From assembly GCA_011052255.1 (NCBI GenBank), contig DRJJ01000042.1:1-10012 (forward strand): a DNA stretch of 10,012 bases, given 5' to 3'. Made by a program: the position numbers and the translations under genes. The notes below the pieces were generated by a model. That model worked only from the letters and a program-made list of their open reading frames with translations. It ran no database searches and was not told the origin of the DNA. Below, in pieces: positions 1 to 5,276 of this stretch. The stretch comes from Gammaproteobacteria bacterium (GTDB lineage: Bacteria; Pseudomonadota; Gammaproteobacteria; DRJJ01). Each line of letters begins with the position of its first letter. Positions within the stretch are counted from its first letter, which is position 1.

Positions 1-569
1 CCATTTTCGTCGCAATACCTTAGTCGTGTCAGGCAGTTGGTGATATAACGCAGACGATCCCAGCCCTCCAGTTTGTCATCCCATTGATCCGGATATTTGC
101 CGTACATGTTGGCCAGGTAATCTGTGTAATGTGAGCTGCGCAGAATATCTTCGACTTCCCGGCACCGGGTGATGGCTGTGCGCAAGTCCCATTGAGGTGG
201 TAAACCGGCATGTATCATGGTGTAGCCACTAGCCGGGTCATGATGTATCAGGGGTTGCATGCGCAGCCAGTCCAGTAATTCATCACGGTCTGGTGCCTGC
301 AAAATCCCTGACAAGGTATCTTCGGAATGAGCCGTTGCATAACCCCCGGCTACCGCGAGCAGGTGCAGGTCATGGTTTCCGAGTACGGTGAAAGCGCTTT
401 TACCCAGGCCTTTTACAAACCGCAGCGTGTCCAGGCTATCGGGACCCCGGTTAACCAGATCGCCGGCAAACCATAAAACGTCCTGCTCCGGTATGAAATT
501 TATTCTCTCCAGCAGCTCCAGTAACGAGGACTGGCATCCCTGTACATCGCCTATTGCATAGATGGCCAC
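1..569 (-). CDS. apaH: ApaH, symmetrical bis(5'-nucleosyl)-tetraphosphatase (3' end outside window)
   Basis: Known role: ApaH is a cytosolic metallophosphatase that splits diadenosine tetraphosphate (Ap4A) into two ADP; in many bacteria it also removes NpnN caps from RNA. Seen: reading from a GTG at 569 the protein begins MAIYAIGDVQGCQ, the first metallophosphatase motif (GDxxG). It continues with GDLVNRGP (about residues 37-44), GNHDLHLL (about 62-69) and MIHAGLPPQWD (about 117-127), all hallmarks of ApaH and in the family order. About 189 codons are open up to the left edge. E. coli ApaH is about 280 residues, so roughly the last third is missing. The GTG start fits the family N-terminus exactly and no in-frame ATG lies nearby, but there is no clear Shine-Dalgarno sequence. 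It starts 12 bases after the apaG stop, so translational coupling to apaG is likely (inference). Confidence 0.95.
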   Translation of the reverse strand, partial: MAIYAIGDVQGCQSSLLELLERINFIPEQDVLWFAGDLVNRGPDSLDTLRFVKGLGKSAFTVLGNHDLHLLAVAGGYATAHSEDTLSGILQAPDRDELLDWLRMQPLIHHDPASGYTMIHAGLPPQWDLRTAITRCREVEDILRSSHYTDYLANMYGKYPDQWDDKLEGWDRLRYITNCLTRLRYCDEN

Positions 570-581
570 GAAGCTGCGCGT

Positions 582-965
582 TTAATGCAGGACGCCGGGT
601 ATCGACAAGGTGAACATCGGGATCTCAACGTCAAAAGTATTATTATCATCGGTTATCATTTCATAGCTGCCACTCATGCTGCCAACGGGTGTCTGCATGA
701 CAGTACCACTGGTATAACGAAATGCTTCTCCTGGTTTGAGATGAGGTTTTTCACCGACTACGCCCTCACCACGTACTTCCTGAACATCACCGTTTGCATC
801 GGTAATAATCCAGTGCCTGTTAATAAGTTTGGCGGCCGCCTTACCCGTGTTTTCTATGGTGATGGTATATGAGAATACATATCGCTCACTGAGTGGATCG
901 GACTGGTCCTCGATGTAGCTGGTTTCCACGGTTATACGTATGTCGTAATCTGGCTGATCAGTCAT
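582..965 (-). CDS. apaG: ApaG domain protein (Co2+/Mg2+ efflux-associated ApaG)
   Basis: A 127-residue protein, the usual ApaG length. The core is plain: ERYVFSYTITIENTG (about 27-41), HWIITDANG (51-59), a glycine-rich RGEGVVGEKP loop (65-74), FRYTSGTVMQTPVGSMSGSY (82-101) and a C-terminus ending IPGVLH. ApaG folds as an immunoglobulin/fibronectin-like beta sandwich. Its biochemical role is poorly settled: a link to cobalt/magnesium resistance was reported in enterobacteria, and the same domain occurs in some F-box proteins and in DNA polymerase delta-interacting protein 2 of eukaryotes. The ATG at 963-965 matches the family N-terminus, with a weak GGAAC Shine-Dalgarno-like sequence just upstream. 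It leads an apaG-apaH pair. In E. coli it follows rsmA directly; here rsmA is about 2.5 kb away, so the pair probably has its own promoter in 966-1198. Confidence 0.96.
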   Translation of the reverse strand: MTDQPDYDIRITVETSYIEDQSDPLSERYVFSYTITIENTGKAAAKLINRHWIITDANGDVQEVRGEGVVGEKPHLKPGEAFRYTSGTVMQTPVGSMSGSYEMITDDNNTFDVEIPMFTLSIPGVLH

Positions 966-997
966 GCTTGTTCCAAATTATGTGGGCTAATAAATGT

Positions 998-1003
998 ATT
1001 CTA
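998..1003 (-). promoter_or_regulatory. Possible -10 element for apaG-apaH
   Basis: On the minus strand TAGAAT (five of six to TATAAT) lies 33 bases upstream of the apaG ATG. No convincing -35 hexamer is found 16-18 bases further upstream (TGAATG at 17). Some promoter is expected here because apaG is no longer directly downstream of rsmA. The exact site is a weak guess. Confidence 0.25.
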
Positions 1004-1089
1004 TCAGGTTCTGATCTTTTCATTCATCTATCCAGTCTTTTTTCCTGTCTGCGACGGCTGGTCGGTAGTGTACCCGATAAGAATGGCTG

Positions 1090-1098
1090 TGTTATGCT
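1090..1098 (+). promoter_or_regulatory. Possible extended -10 promoter for the DUF945 gene
   Basis: TGTTATGCT reads as an extended -10 (TGn followed by TATGCT, four of six to TATAAT), about 100 bases before the ATG at 1199. No -35 is recognisable 17 bases upstream (GTACCC), which is tolerated for extended -10 promoters. Weak support. Confidence 0.25.
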
Positions 1099-1198
1099 CA
1101 GGTTTTATATCAGGAAAATCAAATCTGGCCAGCATGTATTGCTTTGGGGCGCTTAGCTGACTGCTGATTTGAGTTAATTTTCAGGCAAGGGAAAGATA

Positions 1199-2644
1199 AT
1201 GAAAAAATTACTAATAGGAATTTTGGTGCTGGTGCTGGGCGTGGCTTTGCTGGCCCCGTTCGGCCTGGGTTATGTAGCAGACAAACGTTTTATTGCACTA
1301 CTGGATAAAATGGCCGAATCCGGCATGATTGATTACACGGTGTTACGTACGGATCGTGGATGGTTTTCAACCGATATGGAAGTCGTGATGGAAATATCGG
1401 GTGATATGGCAGATGGCTATAATGACTACCGTAAATCAGCAGGCAAACCTGTGGCAGCCAATCCTGGCGTACTATTAAAGAGCCGTTTGTATCATGGCCC
1501 CGTTGCGATCGCTTCATTTTCTGAAATGGGCACTTCGTTTAGCCCGGTTGTATCCAGAGTTAAAACAGACGTGTACGTCGATCAGGGTGACGGTACTGAT
1601 GGCGAGCTCTTGCCGGTCAATATTAATACCCTGTTTAAACTGGCCGGTGGTGGTGTGACCAGCCTGAGTATGGATAGCTGGAAGGGTGACCTGGAGGGTG
1701 GTGATGCTCAGATACAGTGGGATGGCGTTAATGGCCAGTTCGTATTCAGTGAGGGTTTCGCCACACAAACACTTGACCTGACGGCCCCCCTGTTAAGCAT
1801 CAAAGGCTCTGACGGGGTGTTTAGTGTTAAAGATATGTCAATCAAGTCAGATACTTACACTGGTATTCAGGAGATAGAACTGGGTACGGCGAGTCTGTCA
1901 GTTGGCAAAATGATAGTTCAAAACCCGAAAGATAAACAACGTATTAGTATCGACGGCCTGTCGTTTGCTGCTGAATCAACAGCATCGGGTGAGCTGGTAA
2001 ACAGTGTCCTGAGCATGAAAATGGGTGTAATGAATGTGGCCGGTTTGAAATTTGGGCCGGGTGTGCTGAGTCTCGAATTAAACAACCTGGACGCGGCGTC
2101 CGTCGCGAAGATAAGCAAACAGGTCAAGGAAATGCGTGGCAGCAATATGCCTGAGGAGCAGCTATCCATGATGGTGGGTTCTACCATGCTTTCGATATTG
2201 CCCGACCTGCTGAAGCAGGGGCCGGAGTTGCTGATCAAGGACATAAGTCTGGACAGCCCCTATGGCAAGCTGAGTATGACAGGTAGCATTCGTGTCGATT
2301 CCACTAATGAAATGGCTATGGCTAATCCACTATTGCTGGCCGAAGCAGTTATTGCTGACCTGAAGCTCAGCATACCTGAAGACCTGCTGGTGACGGTGTA
2401 CAAGCTTGAAGTAAAAAAAGAACTGGAAGCTGAGAGTCTTGAGCATACTCCCGAGATGCTGGAAGAAATGGCCCGCAACCGGGTAACCATGCAAATGTCT
2501 CCGCTGGTGGCACAAGGCATGCTGGTCTATGCCGAGGGCAAGTACATCATGAGTATGAGTTTCGAAGCTGGCAGACTTGAAGTGAATGGTCAGGAAATTC
2601 CCATTGCAGCGCTAATGAGCGGTATGCAAGGCGGCGGGCAATAA
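1199..2644 (+). CDS. DUF945 family (YdgA-like) membrane-anchored protein
   Basis: 481 residues, matching the usual length of DUF945/YdgA proteins (about 450-550). Seen: MKK followed by one hydrophobic segment (about residues 4-24), which is either an N-terminal inner-membrane anchor or an uncleaved signal. Next comes the family signature around residues 44-57, ending in RGWFS, then a long region of alternating short strands typical of an extended periplasmic beta structure. An acidic/helical stretch (about 402-427) follows, and the C-terminus LEVNGQEIPI is also characteristic. There are no cysteines and no catalytic motif. The family has no firmly established biochemical role; E. coli YdgA is an inner-membrane-associated protein with reported influence on motility and surface properties. 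The start is supported by AAGGGA 8 bases upstream. It is divergent from apaG and sits inside the split rsmA/apaG block. The family call is confident; the function is unknown. Confidence 0.85.
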   Translation: MKKLLIGILVLVLGVALLAPFGLGYVADKRFIALLDKMAESGMIDYTVLRTDRGWFSTDMEVVMEISGDMADGYNDYRKSAGKPVAANPGVLLKSRLYHGPVAIASFSEMGTSFSPVVSRVKTDVYVDQGDGTDGELLPVNINTLFKLAGGGVTSLSMDSWKGDLEGGDAQIQWDGVNGQFVFSEGFATQTLDLTAPLLSIKGSDGVFSVKDMSIKSDTYTGIQEIELGTASLSVGKMIVQNPKDKQRISIDGLSFAAESTASGELVNSVLSMKMGVMNVAGLKFGPGVLSLELNNLDAASVAKISKQVKEMRGSNMPEEQLSMMVGSTMLSILPDLLKQGPELLIKDISLDSPYGKLSMTGSIRVDSTNEMAMANPLLLAEAVIADLKLSIPEDLLVTVYKLEVKKELEAESLEHTPEMLEEMARNRVTMQMSPLVAQGMLVYAEGKYIMSMSFEAGRLEVNGQEIPIAALMSGMQGGGQ

Positions 2645-2666
2645 ACGAACTGACGTGGCCCACAAA

Positions 2667-2684
2667 CTGTGACGTGTGTCACAG
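2667..2684. promoter_or_regulatory. Perfect CRP/Vfr-type operator (TGTGA-N6-TCACA)
   Basis: The sequence is a flawless inverted repeat, CTGTGAC-GTGT-GTCACAG. It contains TGTGA (2668-2672) and TCACA (2679-2683) six bases apart, exactly the consensus half-sites and spacing of the cAMP receptor protein family (CRP, and Vfr in pseudomonads). It starts 23 bases after the DUF945 stop codon. Its centre (2675.5) is about 90 bases upstream of the start point predicted from the 2730-2758 promoter, near the far end of the range where CRP activates class I promoters. It could instead act as a short hairpin, but no T-run follows. A match this exact is expected about 0.01 times in 10 kb of random sequence (rough uniform-base estimate). 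Confidence 0.6.
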
Positions 2685-2690
2685 GCTGGC

Positions 2691-2731
2691 GGCCAGGCTT
2701 TGTTATCGAGCAAGGCTGGGCCAACAGTTTT
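2691..2731 (+). terminator. Stem-loop with short T-run, possible terminator after the DUF945 gene
   Basis: Arms at 2691-2702 and 2711-2722 (GGCCAGGCTTTG and CAAGGCTGGGCC) pair over 12 positions with one A-G mismatch and two G-T pairs, closing an 8-base loop. The RNA continues AACAG and then four T (2728-2731). The stem is strong and well placed 46 bases past the stop codon, but the T-run is short and displaced by five bases, so intrinsic termination would be inefficient. The T-run overlaps the putative -35 TTGAGC, an arrangement that would insulate the next transcription unit. Confidence 0.4.
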
Positions 2732-2758
2732 GAGCTAGCTGATCGGTAGCAACATAAT
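2730..2758 (+). promoter_or_regulatory. Sigma-70-like promoter for the secreted-protein gene
   Basis: TTGAGC (2730-2735, four of six to TTGACA), a 17-base spacer and CATAAT (2753-2758, five of six to TATAAT) give a good vegetative promoter with predicted start near 2765. It would make a leader of roughly 190 bases before the ATG at 2959, containing the second CRP-like box. It is the best-scoring promoter seen in this spacer by eye; no computation was done. Confidence 0.45.
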
Positions 2759-2845
2759 GAATTACCTGTGTAATTTTCTTAATGAGCTGCATCAGGTTTG
2801 TAATGGTTTGGTGCCGACAGGTAAATGGGTAGTTATACCCGGAGT

Positions 2846-2861
2846 TGTGAGGTCTTTCACG
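2846..2861. promoter_or_regulatory. Second CRP-like operator (TGTGA-N6-TCACG)
   Basis: TGTGA (2846-2850) and TCACG (2857-2861) are spaced by six bases, nine of ten matches to the CRP consensus half-sites. The centre at 2853.5 is 178 bases from the centre of the first box, close to 17 helical turns. It lies 32 bases upstream of the centre of a CATTAT hexamer (2883-2888), the geometry of a class II CRP-activated promoter with the activator at about -41.5. Having two such boxes in one 300-base spacer strengthens both. Confidence 0.5.
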
Positions 2862-2882
2862 GAAAAAGTTCAGCCTGACAAC

Positions 2883-2888
2883 CATTAT
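2883..2888 (+). promoter_or_regulatory. Possible -10 of a class II CRP-dependent promoter
   Basis: CATTAT (four of six to TATAAT) sits where the -10 should be if the box at 2846-2861 is centred at -41.5. A recognisable -35 is absent, as is common for activator-dependent promoters. TATAAC at 2892-2897 is a rival hexamer but places the box near -50, out of the usual phase. Speculative. Confidence 0.25.
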
Positions 2889-2958
2889 TTATATAACGTT
2901 AATGACCGCCATTCGGGTTGAGAAGGATTCTTACCACTAACCAGTAGTGAGACAGAAC

Positions 2959-3441
2959 ATGAACTACCGTAAATCACACATTTATCAAAAGCATTCGATA
3001 CTGCTACTGTCAGTATTTGTACTGAGCAGTATGCTGATCACGACACTGGTCCATGCCGGAGATGAGTATACTAATCCCCGATTTTTGAAAGATTTTACTA
3101 CCCTGGGTGCAAGTATAGACCTGAATGTTAACTGGGCCGATGATGAAGATCAGGAGCGCACAGGCTATAAATGGTTGCTGCCCTCCAATCTGCATGGGCA
3201 GGTCCAGAAAGGGGTGTATATGCTACAGATATCCAATACGCCTTCTTCTGCGTCAAGCCTGCTGGACAGGAGAAGCTCCAGTAATATGAAAATGACATTA
3301 GGTGTGGGATATCGTGATCCGGCGGTGAATCAGTTTCTGGACAGCGGTCTGGGTACAGACGATCTTATGTTAGGTACACGCGAGGATCAGTATCGTATTA
3401 CTGGCCCGATGATGTTTATGTCGATCGGTAAACGTTGGTAA
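2959..3441 (+). CDS. Small secreted protein of unknown function
   Basis: Not recognised. From the ATG at 2959 it is 160 residues. A basic N-terminus and a hydrophobic core (about 13-30) lead to a signal peptidase I-like site VHA|GDE after residue 33, leaving about 127 mature residues without cysteine. No lipobox is present, so it is probably free in the periplasm or in the outer membrane. Several stretches look like amphipathic strands: about 48-59 (with SIDLNVNW), 80-92, 109-118 (MKMTLGVGY) and 149-160, ending GKRW. A terminal aromatic residue is typical of outer-membrane barrel proteins, but this would be a very small barrel. ATG 2959 is preferred over GTG 2947 because GAG lies 7 bases before it, while the GTG has no ribosome site at a usable distance. 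It follows the CRP-like spacer and converges on rsmA with a 31-base gap. Confidence 0.7.
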   Translation: MNYRKSHIYQKHSILLLSVFVLSSMLITTLVHAGDEYTNPRFLKDFTTLGASIDLNVNWADDEDQERTGYKWLLPSNLHGQVQKGVYMLQISNTPSSASSLLDRRSSSNMKMTLGVGYRDPAVNQFLDSGLGTDDLMLGTREDQYRITGPMMFMSIGKRW

Positions 3442-3472
3442 AAAAGATTTCCCCGATATTTCCTGGTTGTTG

Positions 3473-4246
3473 TCAGTCATCCAGGTGGTTACCGAGCGCA
3501 ATAAAGTCAGAGACAGCAAGGTTTTCCGCACGACTGCCAGGGTTGATGCCAACCGCTTCCATTTCTTCAACTGTCGCAATTTCTCTTAAGGCATTACGCA
3601 GGGTTTTACGACGCTGGCTAAAGGCCATGCTAACCACCTGCCCCAGCTTATTCATATTCCTTGCCGTGAGTTGATGCAAGGGTTTTGGGGTCAGTTTGAC
3701 GAAAGCTGATGTTACTTTGGGTGCAGGGTCAAAACATTCCGGCCCAATTTCGAACAACGGTGTTATTTCACAGTAGTACTGGGCCATTACGCTTAGCCGT
3801 CCGTATTGCTTGGTTCCCGGGCTGGCGGCCAGCCGCAGGACAACCTCTTTCTGCAGCATGAAGTGCATGTCAGCAATGCAGTGCTGAACAAACAGATGAA
3901 ACAACAATGGGGTAGAGATGTTGTAGGGCAGGTTGCCGACGATTCGGGCCTGTTTGCCTGTCCGCACCAGCTGGCAAAAATCAAAGTTGAGCGCATCGGC
4001 CTGGTGGATATGCAGTTTTCCGGTCTGGTCGATGCCGGCCAGTAGTGGAATCAGGTCGCGATCCAGTTCCACCACATCCAGTGAATCCAGTCGCTCCAGC
4101 AAAGGCCGGGTGATGGCCGCCTTGCCCGGGCCAATTTCGATGACCTGGTCATCCACCGCAAGGTTTATCGCGCCGATAATGCGTGCAATGATGTCAGGGT
4201 CGTTAAGAAAATTCTGGCCGAACCTTTTGCGTGCCTTATGCTTCAT
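3473..4246 (-). CDS. rsmA: RsmA (KsgA), 16S rRNA adenine dimethyltransferase
   Basis: Uses S-adenosylmethionine to dimethylate two adjacent adenines in the 3'-terminal helix of 16S rRNA (A1518 and A1519, E. coli numbering) during late small-subunit assembly. 257 residues against 273 in E. coli. Seen: RFGQNFL (8-14), the SAM-binding loop EIGPG (37-41), acidic ELDRD (60-64), QADAL (82-86), catalytic GNLPYN (104-109), FDPAPKVTS (172-180) and the C-terminal QRRKTLRN (211-218) with RAENL (239-243). All family motifs are intact. The ATG at 4244-4246 has AGGT a few bases upstream. It lies 27 bases after pdxA in the same operon. Its 3' end faces the small secreted protein gene, and a T6 run lies just beyond the stop on the minus strand without a clean hairpin, so the terminator is unclear. 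Usually apaG follows directly; here it does not. Confidence 0.97.
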   Translation of the reverse strand: MKHKARKRFGQNFLNDPDIIARIIGAINLAVDDQVIEIGPGKAAITRPLLERLDSLDVVELDRDLIPLLAGIDQTGKLHIHQADALNFDFCQLVRTGKQARIVGNLPYNISTPLLFHLFVQHCIADMHFMLQKEVVLRLAASPGTKQYGRLSVMAQYYCEITPLFEIGPECFDPAPKVTSAFVKLTPKPLHQLTARNMNKLGQVVSMAFSQRRKTLRNALREIATVEEMEAVGINPGSRAENLAVSDFIALGNHLDD

Positions 4247-4273
4247 TTTGTACCTGTACGGTGGCCGCTGCGG

Positions 4274-5269
4274 TTACGGCAGGCATTTGCCGGGCCGGGC
4301 CAGTTGCAAGGCAACAGTCAGCGCATAGCGCAGGCTGCTGCTGTCGGCCTGTCCGCTACCAGCCAGGCTCAGGGCAGTGCCATGATCTACGGAGGTGCGG
4401 TTAACAGGCAGACCTAGTGTCACGTTAACTGCCTGCCTGAAGCCGGCGTATTTAAGCACAGGCAGGCCCTGGTCATGATACATGGCCAGTACCACGTCGG
4501 TGTCGGACAATGACCGGGGCAGGAAGGCGGTGTCAGCAGGGACGGGTCCTTGCAGATCCAGTCCCTGCTGTCGCAATCGTTCCAGTAAAGGGCTGATGAA
4601 ATCTTGTTCCTGCATACCGAGATGTCCGTCCTCGCCGGCATGCGGGTTAAGACCACAGACCCTGATGCGTGGCCGCTTCAGACCAAAGCGGCTACGCAGG
4701 TCGTGATCAAGTATGCGTATGACCTGTTCCAGCAGTTCGGGTGTTAGCTGTTGTGCGACTTCGTGCAGGGGAATGTGTGTAGTGGCAAGCGCCACCCGCA
4801 ATCCGGGGGTGGCCAGCATCATCACAACCTGTTTACAACCGCATAGGTCAGCCAGAAACCCGGTATGACCACTAAAAGGTATGCCTGCCTGGTTGATAAT
4901 ACCCTTGTGCACCGGGCCGGTGACCAGCGCCTGTGCCACTCCATCCAGGCAAAGCTGAGCAGCGGTACGAATACATTCGAGGACATAGGTTGCATTATCA
5001 GCTTCGAGCTGACCGGGTCTGGCAGGAACAACCAGCGAGACTGGCAGGATACGGATACGGCCGGCAATCGGTGGTTCCTGCAGGTCCTTGATGGTGGCCG
5101 TTTCCATCACCAGTGATTTGCCGAGAAGTTCGGCACGTTGTAGTAACAGATCCTTGTCTGCGACCAGAATGATTTCACAATCAGGTTTTGTGTTCAGCAG
5201 GTCGATACACACATCCGGCCCAATACCGGCGGGTTCGCCCGGGGTGATAGCGATGCGTGCGGTTGCCAA
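4274..5269 (-). CDS. pdxA: PdxA, 4-hydroxythreonine-4-phosphate dehydrogenase
   Basis: Known role: NAD-dependent oxidation of 4-phosphohydroxy-L-threonine, giving 3-amino-2-oxopropyl phosphate after decarboxylation, which PdxJ uses to build pyridoxine 5'-phosphate (vitamin B6). Seen, from the chosen start: ITPGEPAGIGPD (8-19), VTGPVHKGIINQ (116-127), SGHTGF (133-138) and the three metal-ligand histidines H165 (TTHIPL), H210 (NPHAGE) and H265 (MYHDQG), one residue off E. coli numbering. LPVNRTSVDHGTA (287-299) follows. Start: TTG at 5269 gives 331 residues and the family N-terminus M-A-T-A-R-I-A-I-T-P-G; E. coli PdxA is 329. An in-frame ATG at 5311 would add 14 residues without family counterpart and overlap the end of surA. 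The frame stays open to an ATG at 5470, deeper inside surA. The TTG is 7 bases past the surA stop with no clear Shine-Dalgarno, so it likely depends on coupling with surA. Confidence 0.95.
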   Translation of the reverse strand: MATARIAITPGEPAGIGPDVCIDLLNTKPDCEIILVADKDLLLQRAELLGKSLVMETATIKDLQEPPIAGRIRILPVSLVVPARPGQLEADNATYVLECIRTAAQLCLDGVAQALVTGPVHKGIINQAGIPFSGHTGFLADLCGCKQVVMMLATPGLRVALATTHIPLHEVAQQLTPELLEQVIRILDHDLRSRFGLKRPRIRVCGLNPHAGEDGHLGMQEQDFISPLLERLRQQGLDLQGPVPADTAFLPRSLSDTDVVLAMYHDQGLPVLKYAGFRQAVNVTLGLPVNRTSVDHGTALSLAGSGQADSSSLRYALTVALQLARPGKCLP

Positions 5270-5276
5270 GGTCGGT

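Larger units (their letters stand above)
2645..2958. other. Long intergenic region with regulatory content
   Basis: About 300 bases without a credible gene separate the DUF945 stop from the small secreted protein. In order it holds a perfect TGTGA-N6-TCACA palindrome (2668-2683), an imperfect 12-bp stem-loop (2691-2722), a TTGAGC/CATAAT promoter-like pair (2730-2758), a second CRP-like box (2846-2861) and an AT-rich stretch with CATTAT and TATAAC hexamers (2883-2897). A 5-bp inverted repeat (CACTA/TAGTG, 2935-2949) lies just before the start codon and could fold over the weak ribosome site. The only longer open frame (minus, 2703-2885) has no ribosome-binding site or family resemblance. Confidence 0.7.

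Noticed and set aside
893..1156. 87-codon plus-strand open frame spanning the start of apaG and the spacer
   Set aside because: Its first third is antisense to apaG codons, it has no ribosome-binding site, and the translation shows no family or membrane pattern.
2703..2885. 60-codon minus-strand open frame in the long spacer
   Set aside because: No Shine-Dalgarno before its ATG, no recognisable motif, and it runs antisense through the hairpin, promoter and CRP-like box.
3441..3480. Bidirectional terminator between the secreted protein and rsmA
   Set aside because: There is a T6/A6 run at the junction but the nearest inverted repeat (CCTGG/CCAGG) is short, has a 14-base loop and is not next to the run, so I do not call a terminator.
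3435..3674. Plus-strand open frame continuing past the secreted protein into rsmA
   Set aside because: It is the antisense shadow of the rsmA C-terminus; rsmA is certain from its motifs.
3933..4328. 131-codon plus-strand frame across rsmA/pdxA junction
   Set aside because: Low-complexity Ser/Arg-rich translation, antisense to two confident genes; a composition artefact.
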